Positions 47,552 to 59,128 of a stretch of 64,000 nt of DNA are shown here, piece after piece. The stretch comes from Rugalucina vietnamica (lineage: Eukaryota; Mollusca; Bivalvia; Lucinida; Lucinidae), in assembly GCA_964017185.1 (NCBI GenBank), contig OZ024870.1:56980312-57044311 (forward strand), given 5' to 3'. Below the pieces are notes generated by a model. That model was not told the DNA's origin and did no database searches. It was given only the letters and a program-made list of their open reading frames with translations. Position 1 is the first letter of the stretch, and each line of letters starts with the position of its first letter. The translations under genes were made by a program, and so were the position numbers.

Positions 47552-47904
47552 AACAAACCAGGTACTAATGCAAAGAGAACATAAAATAAGTTGAGTGAAC
47601 AGCTGTGTCCCTTAAGGTGGCCATTCAGTTACCCGAGCGTAACTAAATAAACGAAAACGTTGATAAAAACAGAACCACAACAGAAATAAAATACTGCCAT
47701 GGAACGGTTTTACATCATACAGTCTGACGGCCTGTTTAATTTTTCAGATGGTATTGTCTTTGTTCCAAACGAAATTTGTCGGTGAGACAAACTACTTTCA
47801 GCTATTGGATGACTCGATCGCTGTCAGTGAGAAATGTCTTTTTGTCAACATTATATTGTGCGAACTATCCATTGTCACATGCAAAGACTGTTTCAACACC
47901 ATAA

Positions 47905-48195
47905 CATTACGAAAACATGTCAATGTGATATGTCAATGCGATATACATATACAGATTTTTCCTAATTTGCAAAAATGAAAATCTTCAGTAGAAAACATTT
48001 TTTGTCTTATTTTTGCACTAAAACATAAATTATGGGCGGTTCTAACGATTACCCACAATCTATGTTTTGGATAAAGAAATAATAAAAAAAAAAAAAAAAT
48101 AAAAAAAAAATAGGAAAAATAACCCTAGATACCCCAGGTTTCACTATATAAACGTGTGGTTTCATGTGGTGATAACACGGACATGTTATCCTGAT
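47905..48195 (+). mobile_element. PAL-B copy 6, half-core
   Basis: CATTACGAAAACATGTC and GGACATGTTATCCTGATG ends. One arm of the GC-rich core is lost (only GGCGGTTCTAACG remains). A-rich run at 48085-48113. Confidence 0.65.
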
Positions 48196-48423
48196 GAGGA
48201 CCATGATAATTATATAAAAAAAATAGTGTGAAAAAAAAAAACAAACATAATTACGTTTCTTGTGTGTTTTAGAGTGTTTGTAATGTGATATGTCATTACC
48301 ATCAAACGCACAACTGTGAGTCACAGATATAGGAGTTCATCATGTGGCAAAAACAATTCGCCGATGATCTGCGTTTTTATTATGCAAAAACAAATTTCAT
48401 AACTCAGTGCGCTGCTCTTAAAG

Positions 48424-48582
48424 AGCCGCTTCATGAGAAAAACGGATATTTGCAGATCAGCGCCTTTGTTTTTTCTAACACAAATTCGTCTGTACTTGTG
48501 CCCAAAATTTCAAGATCCTAGCTTTCTTCTGCGACTGTATGGTTAGTTTCAGACCTGGTCTAAAACTCTCGCGTCGCGATTC
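48424..48582 (+). mobile_element. PAL-A copy 18a, one core arm lost
   Basis: GAGCCGCTTCATGAG start, TCGCGATTC end. The same remnant recurs at 56448 and 61748. Confidence 0.65.
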
Positions 48583-49137
48583 ATAGACTAATGATCTTAT
48601 TGACATCCTTAAATGAGTTCTTGAACTTGCTTGCTGTCAGACAAACATGTCAATGATAATATGACGCAAATCCTTATTTCTATTTTTATTTGCGCAAATA
48701 AGCAGTCTAAAACTACACGCCTGATTAAACAGTAAGCCTTAATAACATTACAATGCATTTCTGTGATGTTAGAAGATAAATGGTGCAGCAAATAGACTTA
48801 GCTTAACGATGCTCGGTTTTTGTTTTAGAACTTCTGAGATAAAAGTCTGCAATGTAAAGATATTATATCAAACCATTCAAATGCGTTTGGGCTTTTGTTT
48901 TTGCTTTCTGAATCGTTTAATTGTTTCAAATGCAAGCTCAGAGTATTGTACGTGCTTTGCGTCTGATGCCTATAATCCAGACGCTGAAGTAGACTTTTAA
49001 TAGCTTACGATATGTTTTCTTGGTATAAGTACCTAATAATTGTCTTTAGTGTTTTCCCAACTCGGTTTTTGGAGTAGGAATTTCTTTCTGATTGTGCCGT
49101 TTCCTGATTATTGCCTAATTGCACATTTTTATTATTT

Positions 49138-49339
49138 GAGCTGCCGCATCAGAAAACCAACAATTTGTATATGCGAAAACAAAGGCGCCTTTGTTTTCGC
49201 TATACAGATTCACGGTTCCATCCATTTTCTTCTTAAATTCAAAATCTCAAGCTTCTAACGATCTTCTGTAACTGTACAGGCCGGTTAATGTCGGACCTGG
49301 TCGGACATCCCGAAGACTGGCTTTCTCGTTTCGCGGCTC
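49138..49339 (+). mobile_element. PAL-A copy 19, apex cleanly deleted
   Basis: Inserted in unit 0 only; units 1 and 2 have the empty site (TTTTTATTATTTTT near 57193). The core is a perfect 28-bp palindrome, GCGAAAACAAAGGC/GCCTTTGTTTTCGC. Confidence 0.8.
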
Positions 49340-50527
49340 AATGTATTTAATTACAGCAGACCAAGGACAAGTAAGACTTCCTGCAATTTCTTAACTGACC
49401 TTCCAAGGCGGCTCTGATGTACTTTATCTAAAGTAATTGGCTATCTACTAGCCTGCTGTGCACCCTTTTTTAATTTTAGTTGGTGCTGGCCGGATAATTC
49501 ACTTCGAGGGAAAGAGCTAGCCGTCTTGCCCTTCATACATATTGCTGTATTTTATGTGATATATTTTATGCTGTGTGTAATTACTTTGTCTTTCAAGTTG
49601 GTGTATTAAATTGATTCCTGTTCCCCACCTGTATTTAGGGGCTCATATTGTATCACTTCCTGAATGCTGCCTACCATTTATACTTTTCTGTCATCACTAC
49701 CCATTAGCACATTCTGTAGAATATCTTATCAAAGAAATACGCTGGACGTAGAGATCAGTCTCGGGTCCGCTTCATCACGAATCGGTTAAGATATCAACCA
49801 AGCTAACGCGCCTTTTAAGTGTCACAGATAGCAATTAATCAATGATGTTCATGATGTTAGCAATTTTAAAAGGCAGGAACGCAACATGACTTGAGACATT
49901 TTATATAAACGTATTCGCACATAATTGGATTAATCATGACTGGAATAAATAGCCCAAAAGGCAATGATCGCTAACATTGCATCCAACATCTACAGGATTT
50001 GATTTGACGTAAAAGTAGAACGTTTGGTCTGCTAGGCACATTTGCAGGCATTCTTTGATATCCATCGTTGCCATTTGTCATTCTAAAAATCCTTAGGCCA
50101 AACTTTATTTGCAGCTTTACTTCCCAGAATTGAAAGAAGGGGAGAAAGCCCTATACTACAAACATACATTGTTTGCCGTAGCTCGGGTGAGCTTAAAGTT
50201 GATCATACAATGTAGGTAGTGAATCAAAAAGGAGCGCAAAAGAATATAAAGTTTTCTTCAATTAAAGTTGACAGAAATTATTTCTAACTAATATATACTG
50301 TTGATCTATAAAATGTCTAGTATAAAAAGCTCGATACCCAAAACTATCCTACCGTTTCTGAAACTATTCCTACTTCATTACAATTATCAGTAATTGTGCC
50401 TTTTTTCTCAAGAGATTTGTTAAATGATAACTCCTCTTTCCAATTCCAAATTTATTGCTCTTAGGTTATACATTCATATAACAACATAAGATGCAGTACA
50501 AACAGCGAATATATAAGATTCCATGGC

Positions 50528-50610
50528 GGCATACAAAAAGGAAGAAAGAAGAAAGATGAGAAGAATAAGGAAGATATAAGAAAACAGTATAGAGAAAGAG
50601 AAGTGAGAGT
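50528..50610 (+). repeat. polypurine tract
   Basis: About 80 bases, mostly A and G on the plus strand (AAGGAAGAAAGAAGAAAG and similar). Absent from the paralogous units. Confidence 0.6.
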
Positions 50611-50778
50611 TGAGGGCAACAACAGAAAATACATTTGAAAGGTGTGTGATCCAAAGGTGTGTCAATACAGGGATCAACAAGAATTGACAATAAGCAAGGC
50701 TTATTAGACACCCCCCCCCCCGCAAAGTAAAAGTCATTAAAAAATGACTTTCAGCTGTTTATGATGCAAACTATAAAT

Positions 50779-50925
50779 GAGCCACTTCGTGGGAAAACCA
50801 ACAATGTGATTTCTGAACAGGTCTGACACAAACCGGCCTGTACGAGCACAGAAGACGGCTAGAGGCTTGAAATTTTGGATTTAGAAAAGAACTGGACCCT
50901 TTACAAGCGTCCCCATGGTGAAAAC
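50779..50925 (-). mobile_element. PAL-A copy 20, truncated
   Basis: AAAT then GAGCCACTTCGTGGG; runs into the 190-bp array before reaching its core hairpin. Confidence 0.7.
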
Positions 50926-52990
50926 ATGCACAAAAATTGTCTAAGTTCACAAAGCTGCCATTTCGTCAAAAATTACATTTTCATAATAAAACTTCTTCAT
51001 GTGAATGTCTAAATTATGTCTTTATTGTTAAGGTAAAGTACCAGATCACTACATCAAAAGCTGTGGTAGGAGTTGATCGGCCCGTATCTGCACACCTTAT
51101 AATAAATGTTGAAAACTTGCAAAAAATTGTCTAAGTTCAAAAGCTGAAATTTTGTCAAAACAATATTTTTCCAAAATAATATTTCTTCATGCACATGTCC
51201 AGAGTGTCTGTATTGTGAAGGCAAAGAATCAAATAGCTCCAAAAAACTGTGGTAGCAGTTGATCGGCCCGTATAAGCACTACCATAGCAAATGCTCATAA
51301 AAATTGTCTATGTTGTCTAAGTTCAAACAGCTGCAATTTTGTCAAAAATATTTTATTCAAAATAATATTTCTTCATGCACATGTCCAATGTGTCTGTATT
51401 GCGAAGTCAAAGTGTCAAATGGCTCCAGTAGAAACTGTGGTTAGGAGTTGATCGGCCCGTATAGGCACTACCATGGAACCCATGTTGAAAACAATGCACA
51501 AAATTTGTCTAAGTTCACAAAGCTGCAAATTTGTTAAAATTATTTTTCCAAAATAATATTTCTTCCTGCACATGTCCAGTGTGTCTGTATTGTGGTGGCA
51601 AAGTGTCAAATGGCTCCAGCAGAAACTGTGGTAGGAGTTGATCGGCCCGTATAGGCACTACCATGGAATCCATGTTGAAAATAATGTACAAAAATTGTCT
51701 AAGTTCACAAAGCTGCAAATTTGTTAAAATTATTTTTTTCCAAAATAATATTTCTTCATGCACATGTCCAATGTGACTGTATTGTGGTGGCAAAGTATCA
51801 ATGGCACCAGCAAAAACTTTGGTAGGAGTTGATCGGCCCATATAGGCACTACCATGGAACCCATGTTGAAAACAATGCACAAAAATTGTCTAAGTTCACA
51901 AAGCTGCAAAATTGTTAAAAAATATTTTTCCAAAATACTTTTTCTTCATGCACATGTCCAATGTGTCTGTATTGTGGTGGCAAAGTATCAAATGGCTCCA
52001 GCAAAACCTGTGGTAGGAGTTGATCGGACCGTATAGCCACTACCATGGAACTCATGTTTAAAACAAAGCACAAAAATTGTCTAAGTTCACAAAGCTGCAA
52101 ATTTGTTAAAAATTATTTTTCCAAAACAATATTTCTTCATGCACATGTCCAATGTGTCTGTATTGTGCAGGCAAAGTATCAAATGGCTTTAGGAAAAACT
52201 GTGGTAGGAGATGATCGGCACGTATAGGCACTACCATGGAACCATGTTGAAAACAATGCACAAAAATTGTCTAAGTTCACAAAGCTGCAAATTTTTAAAA
52301 ATATATTTTTCCAAAATAATATTTCTTCATGAACATGTCCAGTGTGTCTGTATTGTGGTGGCAAAGTGTCAAATGGCTCCAGCAAAAACTGTGGTAGGAG
52401 TTGATCGGCCCGTATAGGCACTACCGTAGAACTCATGTTGAAAACAATGTACAAAAATTGTCTAAGTTCACAAAGCTGCAAATTTGTTAAAATTATTTTT
52501 CCAAAATAATATTTCTTCATGCACATGTTCAATGTGTCTGTATTGTGGTGGCAAAGTATCAAATGGCTCCAGCAAAAACCGTAGTAGGAGTTGATCGGCC
52601 CGTATAGGCAGTACCATGGAACCAATGTTGAAAACAATGCACAAAAGTTGTCTAAGTTCACAAAGGTGCAAATTTGCTAAAAATTATTTTTCCAAAATAA
52701 TATTTCTTCATGCACATATCCAGTGTGTCTGTATTGTTGTGGCAAAGTATCAAATGACTCCAGCAAAAACTGTGGTAGGAGTTGATCGGCCCGTATAGCC
52801 ACTACCATACCTGTAATAGAAAATGCTCATGAAAAATTGTCTATGTTCTCTCAGTTGTAATTTTGTCAAAATTATATTTTCACTATCAAACTACTTCATG
52901 CAAATGTCAAACATGTCTCCATTGTATTTGTAAAGTTTCAGAGTTATTCATGGAAAACTGTGGTAGAAGTTGATCGGCCCATGAAGGCAC
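50925..52990. repeat. ~190-bp tandem array, 11 units
   Basis: GTTGATCGGCCCGTAT occurs near 51072, 51258, 51447, 51637, 51828, 52019, 52209, 52400, 52590, 52781 and 52969; spacing 186-191 bases. Each unit also has AAAATTGTCTAAGTTCACAA and TTTCTTCATGCACATG. The outer units are the most divergent. Confidence 0.9.
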
Positions 52991-53166
52991 TATACATATG
53001 CATATAAACACAGCCATTAAGAATTACAAAGGGCAATAACTCTCACAGAACTGGCCCCAAGCCCCTTATGTTTTATCATAATATTTGCCCCATCAATATG
53101 TACATGTGCAAGGTTTCATGAAATTCCGGCCAAGGGGCTTCAAGATATTAAGGAAACAAAGTGTTA

Positions 53167-53213
53167 CGGACGGACGGACGGACGGACGGACGGAGACCGG
53201 ACGGACGGACGGA
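53167..53213 (+). repeat. GACG microsatellite
   Basis: About 11 tetranucleotide units with one GACCG interruption. Confidence 0.9.
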
Positions 53214-53275
53214 CAACGTGAAAACAGTATACCCCACTTATAACTTCGTTATTGCGGGGGGTATAAATATGATTT

Positions 53276-53357
53276 CCATTCATTAACATTCGCTAGGCCC
53301 CGAGCTGAAAACTGAGGGCTACGCCCCTCGGGGCCTAGCGAATGTTAATAAATGACA
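53276..53357. repeat. foldback palindrome C, copy 1
   Basis: TTCATTAACATTCGCTAGGC...CGAG against CTCG...GCCTAGCGAATGTTAATAAATGA, with a smaller inner inverted repeat GAGGGCTACGCCCCTC. Confidence 0.8.
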
Positions 53358-53750
53358 AAATTATTTTTTATCGCTTTTATTGCATAAATTCTGCAGAAAC
53401 GAAAGAAATAATGGTGCGCTATTTTACAGCCTCATTACATTTTCATACGCGTAAAAGATTTCGTTTTTATGCTCTTTCCGGGCGGACTTAATTTTTACCA
53501 TTATTAGCACGTGTTTTGCGTAGCGCCCGGTTACGAGCATACATGTAAGTTAAAGCCACGTTTTAACAACGTTCGCGCGTGAATTGCAATATTACATGTA
53601 ATGCATGATATTCTCCTCCTCAAAAGAATCCGGTCACCCAGTTGTTTGTCAAACGCCCAATAAATATTCATAATTATTTCCATTTTAGTCAGTTTAATAA
53701 TCCTTGACAAAATCAAGTGCATAAACAGTATATGCATACAGTGTGCGTCT

Positions 53751-54071
53751 ATGTCTCGGTTTCGAACGCCGATACATACCCGACTTTCTAATACCGTCCG
53801 CTATAATGTGCCAAGGGGTTTACCTATCTCCGTGACCTTATTGGTATTAGTCTCCCTTAGACTACCTGGCCAATTCTGCTTCTCGCTACACAATTTACCT
53901 GTGAAGAAGTGTCATCAATGTGTTGATAACCTATCGTGCCAAATATTTTCACACCTATGTGAAGGGGATATTGGATGTGCTTTAAGGTTGCCCACAAATT
54001 GCGTTGACTATATAAACATGTTTAATTGTAAATATGCTAGATGGTACCGAAACAAAGTGTTTGGGACCTGA
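53751..54071 (+). CDS. candidate cysteine-rich small protein
   Basis: 106 residues. After a basic N-terminus comes a hydrophobic run (LPISVTLLVLVSLRL) that could be a signal peptide or anchor, followed by KKCHQCVDNLSCQIF...HLCEGDIGC...NCVDY...NC with eight cysteines after the hydrophobic run. It lies in the stretch private to unit 1. No family recognised; it could be chance, because no paralogous copy exists in the window. Confidence 0.25.
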   Translation: MSRFRTPIHTRLSNTVRYNVPRGLPISVTLLVLVSLRLPGQFCFSLHNLPVKKCHQCVDNLSCQIFSHLCEGDIGCALRLPTNCVDYINMFNCKYARWYRNKVFGT

Positions 54072-55190
54072 AATAGTAACGATCAATTTAGAAATTAATA
54101 AATATGTTCTTCTTCTTTTTTAATAATCAACATGTCTGCATAAAGCATATAAGAAATGAGACATATAGGAAATTAAAACACTTGAAACGTTTGTTTTATA
54201 CATTACTAAAACATGCATATGCAGCATACAGAGATTTTTATAGCTATAAAAATGAAACTTTCGTTTAACAATTATGTAAACAATTATAGAATGCTACGAC
54301 GACAATTTTCTAACACATGCACAAAGAAACTGAAGCCAATTAAAAAGTGCATCAAAGATCACAGGAATGGTGACACTGTGCTCAGGAACAAACTTTGATT
54401 ATTATTGTTAATATTTATAAACCTGCAAAAAATTATTTAAACAATGTGCTGATTATACACGTATTAAGTACATTAATTCATTATTCTTTTCAGTATCTTA
54501 AGTATCAAACTTCAAATGAATACCGTACGTAGGCTACGGCATCTTTAGACACGAGTCGAGGCTCAGACAGATTTCGCTTTACACAAAATGTGTAAAGGAG
54601 ATTGTGCAAAATGAAAACTCAGTTGAAAGATACCCACCAAAGACGAATTTAAACGTTCTTTGATTTTCTTCATACATACATGTATATCAATAGAAAGATA
54701 AATTCTGTCTGAACAATAACGTATGAGGAAAACAATTCCCATTTTGAGCAAAAATGTTGAATTTGACTGTCTAATGTGCATAGAGGCATTTTTGCATTGA
54801 AGATGTTGAGAAATAACGGTCCTCAAAGACGACTTTTAATGTTAATTAATTTTCATAAAATTTACATCGGTATGAAGGTAATAACTTTTACTTTAACAAA
54901 TGATCAGGAAATATAATGTCATTTTATTACTTTGATAATTATGGTCATTTAAAATAATTCTCCCTATATAGTTCTATGCATTTTCTATCAGACAATTTAT
55001 ACAGGTAATTTCCCGATAACCGCAGAATCAAGGGACGTAAGCGTGTAGAAAATTAGCCTCAACGTATCGATGTCTTCCACATGTTCTAAGGAAATAAGGC
55101 ACAAATGGGTTGGTTATTTAGTCAGCCATTCCATTCTAATGACCCGACCATGCTTGCTCCCTCCGAATACAAATACAGTGTAAACGCCTC
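54072..55190. other. unique DNA private to unit 1
   Basis: No gene or known repeat recognised. Confidence 0.3.
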
Positions 55191-55219
55191 TGTGTTGTAA
55201 GCATAAAGCTACTCGCTCC

Positions 55220-55490
55220 TGGTTCCTATGTCAAGATTTTAACTGCGATTGCATTTGTTCTTATATTTTCAAACGCCCAGGAAAAGTGGTTCAAGTCAAA
55301 TCTTCCATACATATAAGCCTTAGTGGCTTACGTGGGTGGTTATACTTGAAGCACATTTTAGATGTCAGGACATCCTAAGTTTGGAAAAAGCCCCATGAAA
55401 TGGAGGCAACGTCACGACATGGCCATAGTTGTTGATTGGGACGTTAATATACAGTATCAGTATATAAGCATCAATTCAAACAAACAAACC
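55220..55490 (+). mobile_element. RS repeat in unit 1
   Basis: CCAGGAAAAGTGGTTCAAGTC to GGGACGTTAATATAC. Paralogous copies at 44828-45075 and 60600-60835. Confidence 0.55.
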
Positions 55491-56189
55491 AGGCACTAAT
55501 ACACAGAGAAAATACAGTAAGCTGAGCGAACAGCTGTGTCCCTTTAGGTGGTCACTCAGTTGCTCGTGCTTTACTAAATAAATGAAAACGCATCTAAAGT
55601 TACAATCAGCACAGCAGAAATACTGCAATGGAACGGTCAGTAATATGAAACCAATGGATGGCTTCAATCGATTTTACATCATAAAGGACCATCATAGAGT
55701 CTGGCGCCCGATCGCGACCCACTGCCGTTTAAGTTTACGCATGGTATTATCTTTCCTTAAAAGCAAGCATTTAATGCACATGCTGTTGAGAAATTCCGTT
55801 TTACTCTTGAACGAATAAAAATTAAAACTGAGATCCTTTTAAGTAAGAGCAGTGAACACATTTATGAGAAAGGGGATTGGCCAGTGACCCATTAGACTTG
55901 GCAACATGGAGCCAAACAGAACTAGCTATTGTCAGTGAAAAGACTGTGTTTTGTATTGACAGGAATATGATGCCATTTCAGGATCCTAATGATTTAAATG
56001 AAACGAATTATATGAAAATAAAACACATAATTACGTCACTTGTATGTTTTAGAGTGTTTTTAATGTTATATGTCATTACCGTAAAACGCACATTTTTGAG
56101 TCACAAAATATTGCCATCTGGATGGCTGACCAAGTCTTACACCTAAAAGCCCTACACCTAAAGAACATGAATTCAGAGACGAAAATTTA

Positions 56190-56400
56190 TAATTACGAGA
56201 CCGCTTGACCAATCAATGCCAAATTTTATTTGAAACATCTATATGAAGGGGGGACCTATGTGTATGTAAAAATCCAGGTGACATGACCAAGATGGCTACC
56301 ATGCCCATGCATGGTAAAAAAAAAAAAAAATACTTTTGTTTTGTCCAGTGACTTTTGACTCTCAGGTGAGCGATCGTTGTCCTTTGGGCTATTTGTTATA
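56190..56400 (+). mobile_element. HE remnant in unit 1
   Basis: GACCGCTTGACCAATCAATGC, ACATGACCAAGATGGC, then CTCAGGTGAGCGATCGTTG. Internally deleted; the same remnant is at 61490-61700. Confidence 0.6.
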
Positions 56401-56447
56401 TAAAGCATATGCAAAAACAAAATTTCATGACATCAATGCTCTTATAG

Positions 56448-56630
56448 GAGCCACTTCATGAGAAAAACGGATTTTTGCATATTTGAAAGGAAATCAGCGC
56501 CTTTGTCTTCGCTGCATAGAAAGAACAAATTCTCTTCTATTAACGCCGAAAATTGCACGATTCTAGCTTTTTTCTGTGACTGTATGGTTTGTGTCAATCA
56601 TTGTCTAAAACCCAATACGCCTCGCGATTC
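56448..56630 (+). mobile_element. PAL-A copy 18b
   Basis: Paralogue of copy 18a carried by the tandem block; one core arm lost. Confidence 0.65.
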
Positions 56631-58445
56631 ATAGACTAATGATCTTATTGACATCCTTAAATGAGTTCTTGAACTTGCTTGCTGTCAGACAAACATGACA
56701 TTGTCAAAGATAATATGACGCAAACCCTTATTTCTATTTTCCTTTGCGCAAATAAACAGTCTAAAACTGCACGCCTGATTATACAGTAAGCCCAAATAAC
56801 ATTACAATGCTTTTCTGTGAAACTAAACAGATTGTTAGAAGATGAAGAAGGCAGTAAATCGTGCAGCAAATCGACATAGCTTAATGAAGGATTAGCCGGT
56901 TTCCTTGTAGAAGATAAAAACATGCAATATAAAGATACTGTTATACCAAACCATTAAAGTGTTTTGGGCTTTTATTTTTGCTATCTGAATCGTTTAGTTG
57001 TTTGGAATGCAAGCACAGATTAGCGTTAGTGCTTTGCGACGACGGCCTATAATCCACTTTAGCTTACGATATGTTTTCTTGGAATAAGTACCTAATAATT
57101 GTCTATAGTGTTTTTTTCCTACCTCGGATTTTTGGAGTGGGAATTTCTTTCTGATTGTGTCATTTCCTGCTTATTGCCTACTTGCACGTTTTTATTATTT
57201 TTTAAAACAAAATAATCACAGCAGACCAAAGACATGTAAATCTTCCAGCAATTTCTTAACTGACCTTCCAAGGCGGCTTTGATGTGCTTTATCCTAATGC
57301 AATTGGCTATCTACTAGCGTACTGTGCATCCTATTTTTATTTTAGTTGAATTGGTGCTGGCCGGATTATTCCCTTTTCGGGAAAGAGCTAGACGTCGTGC
57401 TCTTCATACGTATTGCTGTAATTTATGTAATATATTTTATGCTGTTTGTAATTACTTTGTCTTTCAAGTTCAACTTGGTGTTTTAAATTGATTCCGATTC
57501 CCCACTTGTATTTTAGGGTTCATATTGTATCACTTCCTGAATACTGCCTACCATTTATACTTTTCTGCCATCACTTCCCATAAGCACATCCAGTAGAATT
57601 CTTCTTAACAATATCTTACCAAAGAAATAAGCTGGACGTAGAGATCAATCTCGGGCCCGCTTCATCACGAATCGGTTAGGATACCAACAAAGCTAACGCG
57701 CCTTTTAAGTGGCACAGATACCAATTAATCAATGATGTTCATGATGTTAGCGCTTTGAAAATACCAGACCCCGAAGCAAATTGGAACGCAACGTGACTTG
57801 AGACAGTTTATATAAACGTATTCGCTCTTAATTGGATAAATCATGACTGTAATAATGTAAATAGCCCAAAATTTAAAGGCAATGATCGCTAGCATGGCAG
57901 CCAACATCTACAGGATTTGATTTTACATAAAAGTAGAACGTTGGAGGGTTTTATTTTAAAGCTCAATCGGTCTGCTGGGCTTATATGCAGGCATTCTTTG
58001 ATTTCCATCGTTGTCATTCGTCATTTCATTGTTTTTCTTCTAAAAATTCTTAGGCCAATTAAAGCCAAACTTGACATGCAGCTCTCCAGAATTGGAAGAA
58101 AGAGCTATACTACAAACATACCTTGTTTGCCTTAGCTCGGATGAGCTTTAAGTTGATCATACAATGTAGGTAACGAATCAAAAAAGGAGCGCAAAAGAAT
58201 AAAACGATTTTCTTCAACTAATATTGACAGAAATTATTTCTAAATAGTTATATATAATGTTGATCTATAAATTGTCTAGTATAAATAGCTCGATACGCAA
58301 AACTATCATAATGTTTTTGAAACTACGTATTCCCACCTGCATTACAATAATTAGTAAGTGTGCCGTTTTTGTCAAGACTTGCGTTAAATGATACATCGTA
58401 ACTTTGATCCTCACTTGTCAATACAGGGATCAGATATGATTTTGA

Positions 58446-58530
58446 ATTCATTAACATTCGCTAGGTCCCGAGGGGATTGCTGAAAACCGAGGGCTACGCC
58501 CCTCGGGATCTAGCGAATGTTAGTGAATGA
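58446..58530. repeat. foldback palindrome C, copy 2
   Basis: TTCATTAACATTCGCTAGG...CTAGCGAATGTTAGTGAA, inner CGAGGGGATT and GGGCTACGCCCC. Marks the unit 1 / unit 2 boundary. Confidence 0.8.
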
Positions 58531-58661
58531 CAATTTTTTTTTTATCGCTTTTATTGCATAAATTCTGCAGGAAAGAAAGAAATAATGGTGCATTATATTT
58601 TACACATTTTCATACGCGTAAAACCTTTCGATTTTATGCTCGTTCCGGGCGGACTTACAGT

Positions 58662-59128
58662 TTCTTTCATGTTGTCCACAAAGACGTCTGTATTGATTGA
58701 TCTGCTGATTTGAGTGACAGTTTCAAACTAAATGACCTTTAGAACGGCAAACTCAAGTGAATTTTTTTGTCTTGTCTTACTATGAGGAATTATTGCCATG
58801 TAGATACTGACAGGTAACTGCTAAAATTTATAAAATTCCGCTTTTGTCCCTATCCTATTTCAAATGTATGTTCTTAATATGCATTGTATATGTTATGCAA
58901 AGAATTTTGAAATAAAAATGTGCTTTACCCACACAACTACAATGTTTTTATCAGAAGAGGTGACATCATTGCCTAAAGAAAAATGCTAAGGAGATTTTAA
59001 GAACACCTGGCACCTGGGACACTGTTTCAGGTCTTAAATAGAACAAAAATACCTGATTTACACACAAACTTGACTAACCTAAACGCTAAAACGGCAAACT
59101 CGGGTGGGAGAAGCTGTAATGATCTTGT
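58662..59128. other. insertion private to unit 2
   Basis: Absent from unit 1 (compare 53488-53508). Contains a direct repeat ACGGCAAACTC; no termini or gene recognised. Confidence 0.4.

Larger units (their letters stand above)
50709..53271. mobile_element. element with C-rich ends and satellite interior
   Basis: Short inverted ends ACACCCCCC...CCGCAA and, from the right, ATACCCCCCGCAATAACG. It contains PAL-A copy 20, eleven ~190-bp units and a GACG microsatellite. Confidence 0.5.
44050..53275 (+). repeat. composite tandem block, unit 0 (with insertions)
   Basis: Order: segment P (44050-44520, landmark GGACCCTGCGGAAACGATA), Q (44518-44780), RS 3' part (44828-45075), S (from 47552), T, PAL-A remnant, V and W (to ~50440). 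The same order recurs downstream. It is expanded by the HE element at 45087-47551, PAL-B copy 6, PAL-A copy 19 and the 190-bp array element. Confidence 0.7.
53276..58445 (+). repeat. composite tandem block, unit 1 (~5.17 kb)
   Basis: Palindrome C, shared segment to ~53580, private stretch 53580-55200 in place of P and Q, then RS (55220), S (55486), T, HE fragment, PAL-A remnant, V and W to 58445. Confidence 0.75.

Noticed and set aside
47356..47556. 66-residue minus-strand protein
   Set aside because: It reads through the end of an HE element (GACGACGG block and 5' hairpin); the same peptide-like string recurs in other HE copies, as at 46901-47086.
48085..48113. Poly-A tail of a retrocopy
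   Set aside because: The A run lies inside PAL-B copy 6, bounded by its normal sequence on both sides.
51515..52661. Open frames up to 160 residues across the 190-bp array
   Set aside because: They are translations of the tandem repeat. Unit length is usually not a multiple of three, so the apparent protein repeats shift frame, and no start or splice context is consistent.
51072..52990. CRISPR-like array
   Set aside because: Units are contiguous ~190-bp repeats with no unique spacers, in a eukaryotic genome.
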